From Nesterenkonia populi (lineage in GTDB: Bacteria > Actinomycetota > Actinomycetes > Actinomycetales > Micrococcaceae), in contig NZ_VOIL01000001.1 of NCBI RefSeq assembly GCF_007994735.1, positions 1,984,001-2,048,000 on the forward strand: a stretch of DNA of 64,000 bases, read 5' to 3'. This document shows, piece after piece, positions 32,103-42,618 of the stretch. Below the pieces are notes generated by a model. That model saw nothing but the letters and a program-made list of their open reading frames with translations. It did not search any database and was not told the DNA's origin. Numbering within the stretch: the first letter of the stretch is position 1; each line of letters begins with the position of its first letter. The position numbers and the translations under genes were made by a program.

Positions 32103-32887
32103 CAGCGCTTCATGAAGGCGCTGTAGCGGCCTTCTCGCTCAGTCAGCTCGAGCGGGATCTCGAAGGTGGCGCTGAGGTTGGCCGACGTGAGGGTCTGCCC
32201 GATCGGGCCGGAGGCTGCTGCTTCGCCGTCCCGCAGCAGGAGCACGTGCGTGAATCCGGGCGGGATCTCCTCAAGATGGTGGGTGACCAGCACCGTGGCC
32301 GGCGCGTCCTCCGAACGGACGAGCTCTGCGGTGCGAGCCACCAGGGACTCACGCCCGGCGAGGTCCAGCCCGGCGCCCGGCTCGTCCAGCAGCAGCAGCT
32401 CCGGGTCCGTCATCAGCGCCCGTGCGATCTGCACCCGCTTGCGCTCCCCCTCCGAGAGGGTGGAGAAGGGCCGGTCGAAGATGGTGCCCGCCCCCCAGGC
32501 GTTGAGCAGGTCGAAGGCTCGACGCTCATCGAGCCGATCGTACTCCTCGCGCCACCGCCCGGTGACCCCGTAGGCCGCAGTCACCACCGTGTTCAGCGCG
32601 GTCTCCTGGGGCGGGATCGTGTTCGCCACGGCGTTGGACGAGAGGCCGATCAGCGGGCGCAGCTCGAAGACATCGACCTGACCGAGCGTCTCATCGAGGA
32701 TCTGCGCCGTGCCGGAGGTCGGGAACATACGGGCTGCTGCGATCTGAAGGAGGGTGGTCTTCCCCGCTCCGTTGGGGCCGAGGATCACCCAATGCTCGCC
32801 GGGGCGCACCTTCAGGTCGACGTCGTTCAGGAGCAGCTTTCGCCCACGGCGCACCGTCACGCCAGCGATATCAAGGACCGGACTCAT
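32102..32887 (-). CDS. ABC transporter ATP-binding protein
   Basis: 261 aa from ATG 32887 (an upstream in-frame start at 32905 is possible). Walker A GPNGAGKTT, signature LSEGERKR (LSGGQ variant), Walker B ELLLLDEPGAGLD, and H-loop VTHH are all present, so it should hydrolyse ATP. It is of the stand-alone family often annotated as an iron- or molybdate-type ATPase; no cognate permease is next to it except the TauE-like gene it is coupled to. Divergent from serB. Confidence 0.85.
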   Translation of the reverse strand: MSPVLDIAGVTVRRGRKLLLNDVDLKVRPGEHWVILGPNGAGKTTLLQIAAARMFPTSGTAQILDETLGQVDVFELRPLIGLSSNAVANTIPPQETALNTVVTAAYGVTGRWREEYDRLDERRAFDLLNAWGAGTIFDRPFSTLSEGERKRVQIARALMTDPELLLLDEPGAGLDLAGRESLVARTAELVRSEDAPATVLVTHHLEEIPPGFTHVLLLRDGEAAASGPIGQTLTSANLSATFEIPLELTEREGRYSAFMKR

Positions 32888-32978
32888 GGACCCCACATTA
32901 CCCAACGGGCGCGGCCCGCAGGTGGTGCTCGCCGCGCGTGCGGCGCACAGGCGCCGGGGCTGGATAGGCTGTCAGACG

Positions 32979-33695
32979 ATGAGCACCTCCTCCCTCCCTC
33001 TCTCCACCGTCGACGGCGTCGAGCTGCGTGCCGGAATGGAGTCCCCGCCGCCGCCTCTGATGCTGATCATGGATGTGGACTCCACGCTGATCGACCAGGA
33101 GGTCATCGATCTGCTGGCCGTCCACGCCGGTCGCGAGGCCGAGGTCGCTGAGGTCACCGAGCGGGCGATGCGCGGGGAGCTGGACTTCTCCGCCTCCCTG
33201 CACGCTCGGCTCCAGGCCCTGGCAGGGCTTCCCGAAGGTGCGCTGGCGGAGGTGCTGGACCAGGTGACGCCCACTCGCGGGGCCGAGCAGCTCATCAGCG
33301 CCTTCCGCTGCCGGGGGTGGCCGGTCTACGCCGTCTCCGGCGGATTCACGCAGATCCTCTCCCCTCTGGCGCAGCAGATGGGGCTGACTGACTTCCGCGC
33401 CAATGAGCTGGAGATCGCCGACGGCGTCCTGACCGGCCGCGTGAACGGACCGGTGGTGGACCGCGCGGCCAAGGCGAGGCATCTGCAGCGCTGGGCGGCC
33501 GAGCAGGACATCCCACTGGCCTCAGTGGTGGCGGTGGGCGACGGCGCCAACGATCTCGAGATGGTTCAGGCCGCCGGGGTCGGAGTCGCCTTCTGCGCCA
33601 AACCTGCTCTGGCGCAGGCCGCCGATCTCGTCGTCACCCGGCGCGATCTTTCTCTGCTGGCGGATGCGCTGGGCCTCACGGTCGCTGACAGCTGA
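32979..33695 (+). CDS. serB: phosphoserine phosphatase
   Basis: 238 aa from ATG 32979. HAD motifs: DVDSTLI (nucleophile and acid Asp), SGGFT (motif II), Lys of RAAKARHL and GDGANDLEM (motif IV). Phosphoserine phosphatase catalyses the last step of serine synthesis. The short form has no ACT domains. TAGGCT (32965-32970), 8 bases, then ATG, implies a near-leaderless start. It is divergent from the ABC gene and precedes tkt by 190 bp. Confidence 0.9.
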   Translation: MSTSSLPLSTVDGVELRAGMESPPPPLMLIMDVDSTLIDQEVIDLLAVHAGREAEVAEVTERAMRGELDFSASLHARLQALAGLPEGALAEVLDQVTPTRGAEQLISAFRCRGWPVYAVSGGFTQILSPLAQQMGLTDFRANELEIADGVLTGRVNGPVVDRAAKARHLQRWAAEQDIPLASVVAVGDGANDLEMVQAAGVGVAFCAKPALAQAADLVVTRRDLSLLADALGLTVADS

Positions 33696-33749
33696 GGTGA
33701 GCGGCCGGCAATCCGGCTCTCATAGGAGACGGCTAGGCTCTGCAACGGA

Positions 33750-33790
33750 TAGGCTGGACCGAGGAATTCGGCGTCACAATGAGGTGACGC
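33750..33790 (+). promoter_or_regulatory. tkt promoter with an inverted repeat
   Basis: A TAGGCT -10 box (33750-33755) is followed, from about +10 to +29 of a TSS near 33762, by a perfect inverted repeat GCGTCAC-N6-GTGACGC (33771-33790). The repeat could be an operator for a sugar-responsive regulator or a leader hairpin. No known regulator is assigned. Confidence 0.5.
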
Positions 33791-33885
33791 GCATCTGACC
33801 AGAACATTTGTCAGAAGGCTGAGCTGGGTTTTTCCAGACAGCCTGAGAACACCATCGACGCACCACCCTTTGGAGGACACCCGCT

Positions 33886-36012
33886 GTGACCGAATCCGCA
33901 GTCAGCAACTCTGCAGTCTTCACCGACCTGGACAAACGCGCCGTGGACTCCATCCGAGTCCTGGCCGCGGATGCGGTGGAGAAGGTCGGCTCCGGCCACC
34001 CGGGCACCGCGATGTCCCTGGCCCCCGCGGCCTACCTCCTGTTCCAGAAGGTCATGCGGCATGACCCCTCAGACCCTTCGTGGGCCGGCCGCGACCGCTT
34101 CATCCTCTCCCCCGGACACACCTCCCTGACCCTCTACCTGCAGCTGTTCCTCTCCGGCTACGGCCTGGAGATGGAGGACCTCAAGGCGCTGCGCACCTGG
34201 GACTCCCTGACCCCCGGCCACCCGGAGTACGGCCACACCGACGGCGTGGAGATCACCACCGGCCCCCTCGGACAGGGCCTGGCCTCCTCGGTGGGCTTCG
34301 CCTACGGACAGCGCCGCCTGCGCGGCATGCTTGACCCTGAGGCTCCCGAGGGCGAGTCCCCCTTCGACCACAGCGTGTGGGTCATCGCCTCCGACGGCGA
34401 CCTGCAGGAGGGCGTCACCTCGGAGACATCCTCCCTGGCCGGCCACCAGAGGCTGGGCAACCTCAACGTGATCTGGGACGACAACAAGATCTCCATCGAG
34501 GATGACACCAACATCGCCTTCACCGAGGACGTCGCGGCCCGCTACACGGCGTACGGCTGGCACGTCCAGCGGGTCGACTGGCTGCAGACCGGCGACTACC
34601 AGGAGGACATCGAGGAGCTGGCCCGCGCTGTCGACGCCGCCAAGGCTGAGACCTCCAAGCCCTCTCTGATCTGCCTGCGCACCGTGATCGGCTGGCCCGC
34701 CCCGAACAAGCAGAACACCGGCGGCGCCCACGGTGCCGCCCTGGGCGCCGATGAGGTCGCCGCGACCAAGGAGCTCCTCGGCGCCGACCCTGAGAAGCAC
34801 TTCCACATTGACGAGGAGGTGCTCGCCCACGCCCGTGAGGTGACTGCCCGCGGCAAGGAGGCCCGCACCGAGTGGGAGAAGTCCTACCTGGCATGGCGCG
34901 AGGCCAACCCCAAGAGCGCCGAGCTCTACGACCGCCTGGCGGCCGGCAGGCTGCCCAAGGGCTGGGAGGACGCGCTGCCGGAGTTCCCCGCCGGCGAAGC
35001 TGTGGCGACCCGCGCAGCCTCCGGCAAGGTCATCAACGCCGTCGCACCGGTGCTGCCCGAGCTGTGGGGCGGCTCCGCCGACCTCGCCGGCTCCAACAAC
35101 ACGCTGATCAGCGGCGAGGAGTCCTTCGCGCCCTCGGATTGGTCCACCGGCAAGTTCGCCGCCAGCGACTACGGCCGCAACCTGCACTTCGGAGTGCGCG
35201 AGCATGCCGCTGCCGCCATCACCAACGGCGTGCAGCTCTCCGTGCCGCTGCGGACCTACAGCGGCACTTTCCTGATCTTCTCCGACTACCAGCGTCCGGC
35301 CGTCCGTCTGGCGGCGCTGATGGGTGTGGGCTCCATCTTCGTGTGGACCCACGACTCCATCGGCCTCGGCGAGGACGGCCCCACCCACCAGCCGGTGGAG
35401 CACCTTGCCTCCCTGCGCGCCATCCCCGGGCTGGACGTCGTCCGCCCCGCGGACGCCAACGAGGTGGCCGTCGCCTGGCGCGAGGTCCTCAAGCGCAAGG
35501 ACCGGCCCGCCGGCCTGGCCCTGACCCGCCAAGGCGTGCCGACCTATGAGCGCGGTGCCGGTGAGGCCACCGCAGCGGAGTTCGGCTCTGTGGAAGGCGC
35601 CGCTCGGGGCGCCTACGTGCTCGCCGAGGCCGTCAAGGACGGTCAGGCCGTCACCCCCGACGTCGTGCTGATCGGAACCGGCTCGGAGGTCTCCCTGGCT
35701 GTGGAGGCCCGCGAAGCCCTCGCCGAGAAGGGCATCGCCGCCCGCGTGGTCTCCGCGCCCTGCCTGGAATGGCTGGAGGAGCAGGACCCCGAGTACCGCG
35801 AATCAGTGATCCCCTCGGGCGTAAGGGCCCGCGTGGCGGTGGAAGCCGCTTCCCCCATGTCCTGGCACCGCTACATCGGCGATGCCGGCCGCACCGTCAC
35901 CCTGGACCACTTCGGCGCCTCCGCCGACTACAAGACCCTCTACAAGGAGTTCGGCATCACCGCCGAGGCTGTCGCCCAGGCCGCCGAAGAGTCCATCCAC
36001 GCAGCCGCCTGA
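33886..36012 (+). CDS. tkt: transketolase
   Basis: 708 aa from GTG 33886 with TTTGGAGG 7 bases upstream. ThDP-binding motif ASDGDLQEGVTSETSSLAGH (GDG...N), N-terminal HPGTAMSLAP, active-site histidines, pyrimidine domain HDSIGLGEDGPTHQPVEHL and C-terminal domain are all present. It transfers two-carbon units in the non-oxidative pentose phosphate pathway. First gene of tkt-tal-pgi-zwf-pgl. Confidence 0.97.
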   Translation: MTESAVSNSAVFTDLDKRAVDSIRVLAADAVEKVGSGHPGTAMSLAPAAYLLFQKVMRHDPSDPSWAGRDRFILSPGHTSLTLYLQLFLSGYGLEMEDLKALRTWDSLTPGHPEYGHTDGVEITTGPLGQGLASSVGFAYGQRRLRGMLDPEAPEGESPFDHSVWVIASDGDLQEGVTSETSSLAGHQRLGNLNVIWDDNKISIEDDTNIAFTEDVAARYTAYGWHVQRVDWLQTGDYQEDIEELARAVDAAKAETSKPSLICLRTVIGWPAPNKQNTGGAHGAALGADEVAATKELLGADPEKHFHIDEEVLAHAREVTARGKEARTEWEKSYLAWREANPKSAELYDRLAAGRLPKGWEDALPEFPAGEAVATRAASGKVINAVAPVLPELWGGSADLAGSNNTLISGEESFAPSDWSTGKFAASDYGRNLHFGVREHAAAAITNGVQLSVPLRTYSGTFLIFSDYQRPAVRLAALMGVGSIFVWTHDSIGLGEDGPTHQPVEHLASLRAIPGLDVVRPADANEVAVAWREVLKRKDRPAGLALTRQGVPTYERGAGEATAAEFGSVEGAARGAYVLAEAVKDGQAVTPDVVLIGTGSEVSLAVEAREALAEKGIAARVVSAPCLEWLEEQDPEYRESVIPSGVRARVAVEAASPMSWHRYIGDAGRTVTLDHFGASADYKTLYKEFGITAEAVAQAAEESIHAAA

Positions 36013-36044
36013 GCTGACCGGGCGGAACGAAAGGAACCAAGACC

Positions 36045-37163
36045 ATGAGCAACAAGAACACCCAGGCTCTCTCCGACGTCGGAGTCTCCATCTGGCTGGA
36101 CGACCTCTCTCGCGAGCGGCTCAACGACGAATCCCTGGCCAAACTCATCGAGGAGAAGAACGTCGTCGGGGTCACCACCAACCCGACCATCTTCGAGACG
36201 GCCCTCTCCAAGGGCGACGCCTACGAGGACCAGCTCAAGGAGCTCGTGGCCAAGGGCGCTGACGCCGAACAGGCCGTCTTCGAGATCACCACCGCCGATG
36301 TGCGGGAGGCCTGCGACGTCTTCTCCGGCGTCTACGCCGCCAACGACGGCGTCGACGGCCGGGTCTCCATCGAGGTGGACCCCCGCCTGGCCCGCGACGC
36401 CGAGGGCACCATCGCAGAGGCCAAGCGGCTCTACGATGCGGTGGGACGCGAGAACGTGATGATCAAGATCCCTGCCACCGTGGAGGGCATCGAAGCCATC
36501 GCTGCGACCCTGGCGGCCGGCATCAGCGTCAACGTGACCCTGGTCTTCTCCCTGGAGCGCTACCGGGCCGTGATCAACGCGTTCATGCTCGGCCTCGAGA
36601 AGGCCCACGCCGACGGTCTCGACATCTCCAAGATCCACTCCGTGGCAAGCTTCTTCGTCTCCCGCGTGGACGCTGAGGTGGACAAGCGCCTGGAGCTCGC
36701 CGCGGAGGAGGGCAAGCCGGACACCGCCAAGCTGAAGTCCAAGGCCGCCATCGCCAACGCCCGCCTGGCGCATCAGATCGCCAGCGAGTCCTTCACCTCC
36801 GAGCGCTGGCTGCTGCTGGCCGAACGCGGCGGACGCCCCCAGCGGCTGCTGCTGGCCTCCACCGGCACCAAGGATCCCAGCCTCTCGGACACTCTCTACG
36901 TCACCGAACTGGCCGCCGCCGGCGTGGTCAACACCATGCCCGAAAAGACCCTGGACGCCCTGGCCGACCACGGCGAGGTAGACGGCGACACCATGTCTGA
37001 CACCTACGTGGAGTCCAACCGTGTGCTCGACGGCGTGTCGGCTGCCGGGATCAGCTACCGCGAAGTCGTCGACCACCTTGAGACCGACGGCCTCGCCAAG
37101 TTCGACAAGTCCTGGGCGGGCCTCCTCAGCACCATCACCGAAGGCCTGAGGCGCAACTCCTAG
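36045..37163 (+). CDS. tal: transaldolase
   Basis: 372 aa, GAAAGGAACC ribosome site before the ATG. N-terminal [13 protein letters not shown] and [15 protein letters not shown], the Schiff-base lysine in [14 protein letters not shown], and [11 protein letters not shown] are the markers of the actinobacterial transaldolase type. It transfers dihydroxyacetone units between sugar phosphates. It follows tkt by 32 bp. Confidence 0.97.
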   Translation: MSNKNTQALSDVGVSIWLDDLSRERLNDESLAKLIEEKNVVGVTTNPTIFETALSKGDAYEDQLKELVAKGADAEQAVFEITTADVREACDVFSGVYAANDGVDGRVSIEVDPRLARDAEGTIAEAKRLYDAVGRENVMIKIPATVEGIEAIAATLAAGISVNVTLVFSLERYRAVINAFMLGLEKAHADGLDISKIHSVASFFVSRVDAEVDKRLELAAEEGKPDTAKLKSKAAIANARLAHQIASESFTSERWLLLAERGGRPQRLLLASTGTKDPSLSDTLYVTELAAAGVVNTMPEKTLDALADHGEVDGDTMSDTYVESNRVLDGVSAAGISYREVVDHLETDGLAKFDKSWAGLLSTITEGLRRNS

Positions 37164-37236
37164 AGAAGCGCCCGGCCCGCAGCACCCCTACGCACCGCGT
37201 CGTCCTCGTTCCTCAACGGAAAGGTTCACCCGCGCT

Positions 37237-38925
37237 ATGAGCTCCCTGTCCCTGTCACTGCTCGGAGCCGCCCGGGAGGCGGCCGACTCCCAGGTCCCCG
37301 GTCTGGTTGACCACGAGTTCGCCTCGCGCCTCGGAGCGAAGGACCACACCCTATGGGGCGCAGCTGCCGAGGACGAGGCGTCCCAGCGCCTCGGCTGGGT
37401 CTCGCTGTTCGAGGATTCCCGCGCCCTGGTCCCGAAGATCACCGCCCTGCGCGATGAGCTGAAGGCCGAGGGCGTGGACCGTGTCGTGCTCGCCGGGATG
37501 GGGGGCTCGTCCCTGGCCCCGGAGGTCATCTGTGCCGCTGAGGGCGTCAAGCTGACTGTGCTGGACTCCACAGACCCTCAGCAGGTCTCCGGCGCCCTGA
37601 CCGACCTGCAGCGAACAGTGCTGGTGGTCTCGTCCAAGTCCGGCTCCACCGTGGAGACCGACTCACAGCGCCGCATCGTGCAGAACGCCTTCGCCGAGGC
37701 CGGCATCGACGCACTCTCACGCACCGTCGTGGTGACCGACCCCGGCTCCCCCATGCATGAGCAGTCCACCGCTGCTGGCGTGCGTGCCGTGTTCGAGGCC
37801 GACCCGAAGGTCGGCGGCCGCTACTCCGCGCTCACCGCCTTCGGGCTGGTGCCCGCCGGACTCGCCGGCGCTGACATCGAGGGCCTGCTGGAGGACGCGG
37901 AGGACGCCGGCGAGATGCTCTTCTCCGATGACTCCTCCAACCCCGGGCTGCAGCTGGGCGCTGCCATCGGCGGCACCTCCCCGCTGCGGAACAAGCTGGT
38001 GATCGTGGACGCCGGCTCTCCCCTGGTGGGCCTGGGCGCCTGGATCGAGCAGCTGATCGCTGAGTCCACCGGCAAGGAGGGCACTGGGGTCCTGCCGGTC
38101 ATCGTCGCCGACGGTGAGCCGGAGCTCTCCCGGGACGCCGACGACATCCTGGTCACCGAGATCATCGATGCCGACGCGGAGGAGGGCGCCTCCGTGGACG
38201 GCGACGCCGCGGACACCGTCGTCTCCCCGCACGTGGTCCGCACCGGCGGCAGCCTGGGCTCCCAGTTCCTGCTCTGGGAGGTCGCCACAGCAGTGGCCGG
38301 CTCGCTGCTGAGCATCAACCCCTTCGACCAGCCTGACGTCGAATCCGCCAAGAACGCCGCCCGCGGCCTGCTCGACGGCGGTGCGCCCGAGCAGGCTGAG
38401 CCGGCCGTGGACGGCGCAGTGCAGATCCGCTCCGCCGGGGACGAGTCCCTGCTGGCCAGCGGGCAGGCTGCCCTGTCCGAAGCGCTCAGCGCCCTGCTGG
38501 AGCGGGTCCCCGAATCCGGCTACATCGCCGTGATGGCCTACCTGGACCGGACCTCCGAGGGACGCCTCGAGGAGATTCGGCCCCAGCTTGCCGCGATCTC
38601 CGGCCGTCCTGTGACCTTCGGGTGGGGGCCCCGGTTCCTGCACTCCACCGGCCAGTTCCACAAGGGCGGCCCGCACATCGGCGTGTTCCTGCAGATCACC
38701 GCCGACGCCGAGGCCGACGTGGAGGTTCCAGAGCGTCCCTTCACGCTCAGCCAGCTGATCTCCGCGCAGGCCGAGGGCGACGCCCAGGTGCTCGCAGGCC
38801 ACGGCATGCCGGTGGTGCAGCTGAACCTCACCGATCGTGAAAAGGGAATAGATCAGATTCTTGAAACTGTCCAGAGAGCGAGCAGGGTCCCGGGGAATCC
38901 GCAGGATTCTCTGGGGAGCGAGTGA
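37237..38925 (+). CDS. pgi: glucose-6-phosphate isomerase
   Basis: 562 aa. SIS-domain protein with the glycine-rich [27 protein letters not shown], and catalytic residues in the C-terminal part ([17 protein letters not shown]). It interconverts glucose-6-P and fructose-6-P. It begins 73 bp after tal, with the GGAAAGG site, and its stop overlaps the zwf GTG (GTGA). Confidence 0.93.
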   Translation: MSSLSLSLLGAAREAADSQVPGLVDHEFASRLGAKDHTLWGAAAEDEASQRLGWVSLFEDSRALVPKITALRDELKAEGVDRVVLAGMGGSSLAPEVICAAEGVKLTVLDSTDPQQVSGALTDLQRTVLVVSSKSGSTVETDSQRRIVQNAFAEAGIDALSRTVVVTDPGSPMHEQSTAAGVRAVFEADPKVGGRYSALTAFGLVPAGLAGADIEGLLEDAEDAGEMLFSDDSSNPGLQLGAAIGGTSPLRNKLVIVDAGSPLVGLGAWIEQLIAESTGKEGTGVLPVIVADGEPELSRDADDILVTEIIDADAEEGASVDGDAADTVVSPHVVRTGGSLGSQFLLWEVATAVAGSLLSINPFDQPDVESAKNAARGLLDGGAPEQAEPAVDGAVQIRSAGDESLLASGQAALSEALSALLERVPESGYIAVMAYLDRTSEGRLEEIRPQLAAISGRPVTFGWGPRFLHSTGQFHKGGPHIGVFLQITADAEADVEVPERPFTLSQLISAQAEGDAQVLAGHGMPVVQLNLTDREKGIDQILETVQRASRVPGNPQDSLGSE

Positions 38926-40472
38926 ACGTGACCAGCGCAGCCGCTGAAGCGCTCACCAGCGGAAACGGTCGCACCAGCAAGCCCGCGGGGCCCTGTGCCG
39001 TCGTCATGTTCGGCGTCACCGGTGACCTGGCACGCAAGAAGCTGCTCCCGGCCGTCTACGACCTCGCCAACCGGGGCCTGCTGCCCAAGGGATTCTCCCT
39101 GGTCGGCTACGGCCGGCGGAACTGGACCCACCAGCAGTTCGCCGAAGAGGTCGAGGCCCACGTCCGTGCAGGCACTCGCACCGGCTTCGACGAGGACACC
39201 TGGAGCAAGCTCCGCAGAGGGCTGCGGTTCGTCTCGGCGGACGGATTCGACGACGATGCCGCCTTCCAGCGCCTCGGCGAGACCCTTGATGAGCTGAAGG
39301 AGCAGCGGGGCACCGAAGGCAACCACGCCTTCTACCTCTCCATCCCGCCGAAATCCTTCGAGAGCGTCTGCGAGAAGCTCTCCAGCCACGGCTTGGCCCG
39401 GAAGACCCGGGATCCCCAAGACCCATGGTCCCGGGTGATCATCGAGAAGCCCTTCGGGCACGACGAGGAGTCCGCCCACGAGCTGAACCTTGCCGTGGAG
39501 AAGGTCTTCCACTCCGACTGCGTGTTCCGGATCGACCACTACCTGGGCAAGGAGACCGTCCAGAACCTGCTGGCGCTGCGCTTCGCCAACCGGATGTTCG
39601 AACCGCTGTGGAACAACCAGCATGTCGACCACGTGCAGATCACCATGGCTGAGAATTTCGGAATCGGCGGGCGCGCCAGCTACTACGACGGCGTCGGCGC
39701 CACCCGGGACGTGATCCAGAATCACCTGCTGCAGCTGCTGGCGCTCACCGCCATGGAGGAGCCCATCAGCTTCGACGCCGACCACCTGCGGCGTGAGAAG
39801 GAGAAGGCGCTCGAAGCCGTCAAAGTGCCCGAGGACCTCAGCGCTGCCAGCGCCCGGGGCCAGTACACCTCCGGCGAGGTCCACGGCCAGCAGATCACCG
39901 GATTCCTGGAGGAGGAGGGATTCGACCCCAACTCCACCACAGAGACGTTCGCCGCGCTGAAGCTCAACGTGCACACCCGCCGCTGGGCCGGAGTCCCGTT
40001 CTACCTCCGCAGCGGCAAGTGCCTGGGCCGGCGGGTCACCGAGATCGCGGTGACGTTCAAGCGTGCGCCCAACCTGCTCTTCACCGAGACCGACGAGACG
40101 GAGTTCGGGCGCAACGCACTGATCATCCGCATCCAGCCGAACGAAGGGGCCACCCTTCGGCTGACCTCCAAAGTGCCCGGCACCACGATGGAGGTCCGCG
40201 ACGTGGACATGGACTTCAGCTACGGCCGCTCCTTCACCGAGCAGTCCCCCGAGGCCTACGAACGGCTGATCCTGGACGTCCTGCGCGGCGAGCCCCCGCT
40301 GTTCCCCCGCCACCGCGAGGTGGAGCTGTCATGGCAGATCGTGGACCCCTTCATCAAACAGTGGGAGACCATGAGCGAACAGCCTGAGCCGTATGAGCCC
40401 GGCACATGGGGGCCCGACTCTGCCCACGCCCTGATCGGCCGTGACGGCCGCGACTGGCGGGTCCCCGAGTAG
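38922..40472 (+). CDS. zwf: glucose-6-phosphate 1-dehydrogenase
   Basis: 516 aa from GTG 38922, coupled to pgi. NADP+ fingerprint [17 protein letters not shown] and the catalytic [13 protein letters not shown] are present; the C-terminal half is intact. It catalyses the first step of the oxidative pentose phosphate route. In corynebacteria and mycobacteria zwf is followed by opcA, which activates the enzyme; here no opcA frame fits the 100 bp before pgl. Confidence 0.96.
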   Translation: MNVTSAAAEALTSGNGRTSKPAGPCAVVMFGVTGDLARKKLLPAVYDLANRGLLPKGFSLVGYGRRNWTHQQFAEEVEAHVRAGTRTGFDEDTWSKLRRGLRFVSADGFDDDAAFQRLGETLDELKEQRGTEGNHAFYLSIPPKSFESVCEKLSSHGLARKTRDPQDPWSRVIIEKPFGHDEESAHELNLAVEKVFHSDCVFRIDHYLGKETVQNLLALRFANRMFEPLWNNQHVDHVQITMAENFGIGGRASYYDGVGATRDVIQNHLLQLLALTAMEEPISFDADHLRREKEKALEAVKVPEDLSAASARGQYTSGEVHGQQITGFLEEEGFDPNSTTETFAALKLNVHTRRWAGVPFYLRSGKCLGRRVTEIAVTFKRAPNLLFTETDETEFGRNALIIRIQPNEGATLRLTSKVPGTTMEVRDVDMDFSYGRSFTEQSPEAYERLILDVLRGEPPLFPRHREVELSWQIVDPFIKQWETMSEQPEPYEPGTWGPDSAHALIGRDGRDWRVPE

Positions 40473-40572
40473 ACCGCCGTCCCGACGAGACATCCACCCT
40501 GCATTGAGCTTGGCCCCCTAACGTAGAGCAAGCTGGCCAAAAGTCGTACACACGGACAGAGAGGTTCTTCAC

Positions 40573-41382
40573 ATGGTCGAGGTCAATCAGAGCACCGCGG
40601 CACCTGTCACTGAGGTCTACCCGGACCTTCCCACCCTCACCAAAGCAGTGGCGGACAAGCTGCTGAGCACCCTGAAGCGCACCGTCGAGGAGGACGGCGA
40701 GGCACACGTTGCTCTGACCGGGGGCGGGCCCGGCATCGGCGTGCTGAAGGCCGCCGCCGAGCTCGTCACCTCCGGGGAGGCCTCCGGGTTCGAACCCGCT
40801 TGGGCGAATGTCCACATATGGTGGGGCGACGAGCGGCTCCTTCCAGAAGACGACGCGGACCGCAACGACAAGCAGGCCCACGATGCGCTGCTGAACCTAC
40901 TGGTGGCCGACTACGGGCTTCCGGAGGAGAACATCCACCCCATGCCGACCTCCGAGGACGCAGCCACGCCTGAGGCCGGCGCAGAGATGTACGCCGAGGA
41001 GCTCAAAGCCCACGGCCCCGCCGGCGGCGGCGACGGGCTCAGCCTCCCCCAGCTGACCGTGCACCTGTTGGGCGTGGGCCCTGACGGCCACATCAACAGC
41101 CTCTTCCCCGGCAAGCAGGCGCTGCAGGTCTCCGGCCAGCCGGTGACCAGTGAGAACAGCGCACCCGCGGAGCTGGGACCCCCCATGCGTGTATCCCTGA
41201 CCTTCGACGCTGTGCACGCTGCACGCCGCGTATGGCTCATCACCGCCGGAGAGTCCAAGGCGGAGGCCGTCTCCAAGGCATTCGCCGAGGAGACCCCCGT
41301 TGAGGAGATCCCCTCCAAGAACGCCCGCGGCGCGGCGGAGACCATCTGGCATATCGACCAGGCAGCTGCCGCTCAGCTCTGA
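40573..41382 (+). CDS. pgl: 6-phosphogluconolactonase
   Basis: 269 aa. NagB/RpiA-type fold with VALTGGGPGIGVLKAAAE, VHIWWGDERLLPEDDADRNDKQA and LLGVGPDGHINSLFPG, all characteristic of DevB/Pgl. It hydrolyses 6-phosphogluconolactone after Zwf. Last gene before a strong terminator. A GAGAGG ribosome site lies 8-12 bases upstream. Confidence 0.93.
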   Translation: MVEVNQSTAAPVTEVYPDLPTLTKAVADKLLSTLKRTVEEDGEAHVALTGGGPGIGVLKAAAELVTSGEASGFEPAWANVHIWWGDERLLPEDDADRNDKQAHDALLNLLVADYGLPEENIHPMPTSEDAATPEAGAEMYAEELKAHGPAGGGDGLSLPQLTVHLLGVGPDGHINSLFPGKQALQVSGQPVTSENSAPAELGPPMRVSLTFDAVHAARRVWLITAGESKAEAVSKAFAEETPVEEIPSKNARGAAETIWHIDQAAAAQL

Positions 41383-41393
41383 ACCGCTGGCAG

Positions 41394-41444
41394 CAATGTG
41401 TGAGGGCCCGGGCCGATTCGATCGGCCCGGGCCCTCACACATTG
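41394..41444. terminator. 24-bp perfect hairpin after pgl
   Basis: CAATGTGTGAGGG...CCCTCACACATTG, with a 3-base loop and perfect pairing. It separates the convergent pgl and secG genes and can work in both directions. Confidence 0.8.
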
Positions 41445-41460
41445 CGCGGTGAAGAACCTG

Positions 41461-41712
41461 TCAGACGTCCATTCCGCCAGTCATGATCAGACCCAGCGCC
41501 ACGATGATGATCCCCCACACCACGCCGAGGGTGATGGTCAGGCGGTTCAGATTCCGCTCAGCGACGCCGGAGGCGCCCAGGGAGCTCGTCACACCGCCGC
41601 CGAACATGTCGCTCATGCCGCCGCCGCGTCCCTTGTGCAGCAGGATCAGCAGGATGAGGAGCAGGCTGACGAGAGCCAGCAGAACCTGCAGGGTGATGGT
41701 GACGAAGTCCAC
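41461..41712 (-). CDS. secG: protein translocase subunit SecG
   Basis: 83 aa, two membrane helices (TITLQVLLALVSLLLILLILL and LTITLGVVWGIIIVALGLIMTGG) with the conserved GRGGGMSDMFGGG loop between them. SecG supports SecYE at the translocon. It follows tpiA by 62 bp, a common actinobacterial order. Confidence 0.93.
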   Translation of the reverse strand: MDFVTITLQVLLALVSLLLILLILLHKGRGGGMSDMFGGGVTSSLGASGVAERNLNRLTITLGVVWGIIIVALGLIMTGGMDV

Positions 41713-41774
41713 TCAAGACCTTTCGACGGGGAGAACAGCACAGACCAGCATAACGCCTCACGGGCGCCTTGGCC

Positions 41775-42587
41775 CTATGCCGTCACGTGCTTCTCGAACT
41801 GAGCAATCTTCGCGAACTCCTCGGCATCCAGGGAGGCGCCGCCGACCAGCGCACCGTCGACGTCAGCTCCGGCGAGGATCTGCGCCACGTTCCCGGACTT
41901 CGCCGAGCCGCCGTAGAGCAGCCGGATGCTGTCGGCGAACTCCTGGGAGTACAGCTCGGCGAGCTTGCCGCGGACGGCCTCTGCCATCTCCTGGGCGTCC
42001 TCGGGGCCTGCCACCTTGCCTGTGCCGATGGCCCATACGGGCTCGTAGGCGATGACCAGTTCGGAAAGCTCCTCAGCGGAGAGACCCTTCAGGGCGGCCT
42101 CCACCTGCTCGAGGGTGTGGGCCACGTGGTCTCCTGCCTCGCGGACCTCCAGCCCCTCTCCCACACAGAGCATAGGTGCCAGCTCGTGGCGCAGGGCTGC
42201 CTGGATCTTCTCGTGGAGCAGCTCATCGGTCTCACGGTGGATCTCACGCCGCTCGGAGTGTCCCACCAGCACGAAGGTGCAGCCGAGCTTGGCGAGGAAC
42301 CCTCCGGGAATGTCACCGGTGTACGCGCCGGAGTCTTTCGGGGAGAGGTCCTGGGCGCCGTAGTCGAGACGGAGCTTGTCCCCGGCCACGAGCGTCTGGA
42401 CGCCCCGCAGGTCGGTGAACGGCGGGAAGACAGCCACCTGGACACGCTCATAGTCGTGCTTGGCGTCATCGAGGGTCCATGCCAGCTTCTGGACCAGAGC
42501 GATCGCCTGCATGTGGTCCATGTTCATTTTCCAGTTGCCCGCGATGAGAGGCTTGCGGACGAACTGTCCGTCCTTCTGCAGAGTCAT
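41775..42587 (-). CDS. tpiA: triosephosphate isomerase
   Basis: 270 aa from ATG 42587. Catalytic Lys in GNWKMN, His in [10 protein letters not shown], Glu in [12 protein letters not shown], and the phosphate loop [10 protein letters not shown]. The frame continues upstream without an alternative good start. A short distance (31 bp) separates it from pgk, so pgk-tpiA-secG form one transcript. Confidence 0.95.
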   Translation of the reverse strand: MTLQKDGQFVRKPLIAGNWKMNMDHMQAIALVQKLAWTLDDAKHDYERVQVAVFPPFTDLRGVQTLVAGDKLRLDYGAQDLSPKDSGAYTGDIPGGFLAKLGCTFVLVGHSERREIHRETDELLHEKIQAALRHELAPMLCVGEGLEVREAGDHVAHTLEQVEAALKGLSAEELSELVIAYEPVWAIGTGKVAGPEDAQEMAEAVRGKLAELYSQEFADSIRLLYGGSAKSGNVAQILAGADVDGALVGGASLDAEEFAKIAQFEKHVTA

Positions 42588-42618
42588 ATCAGTCCTTCGT
42601 CGAGATCGTTGCGGGCTC

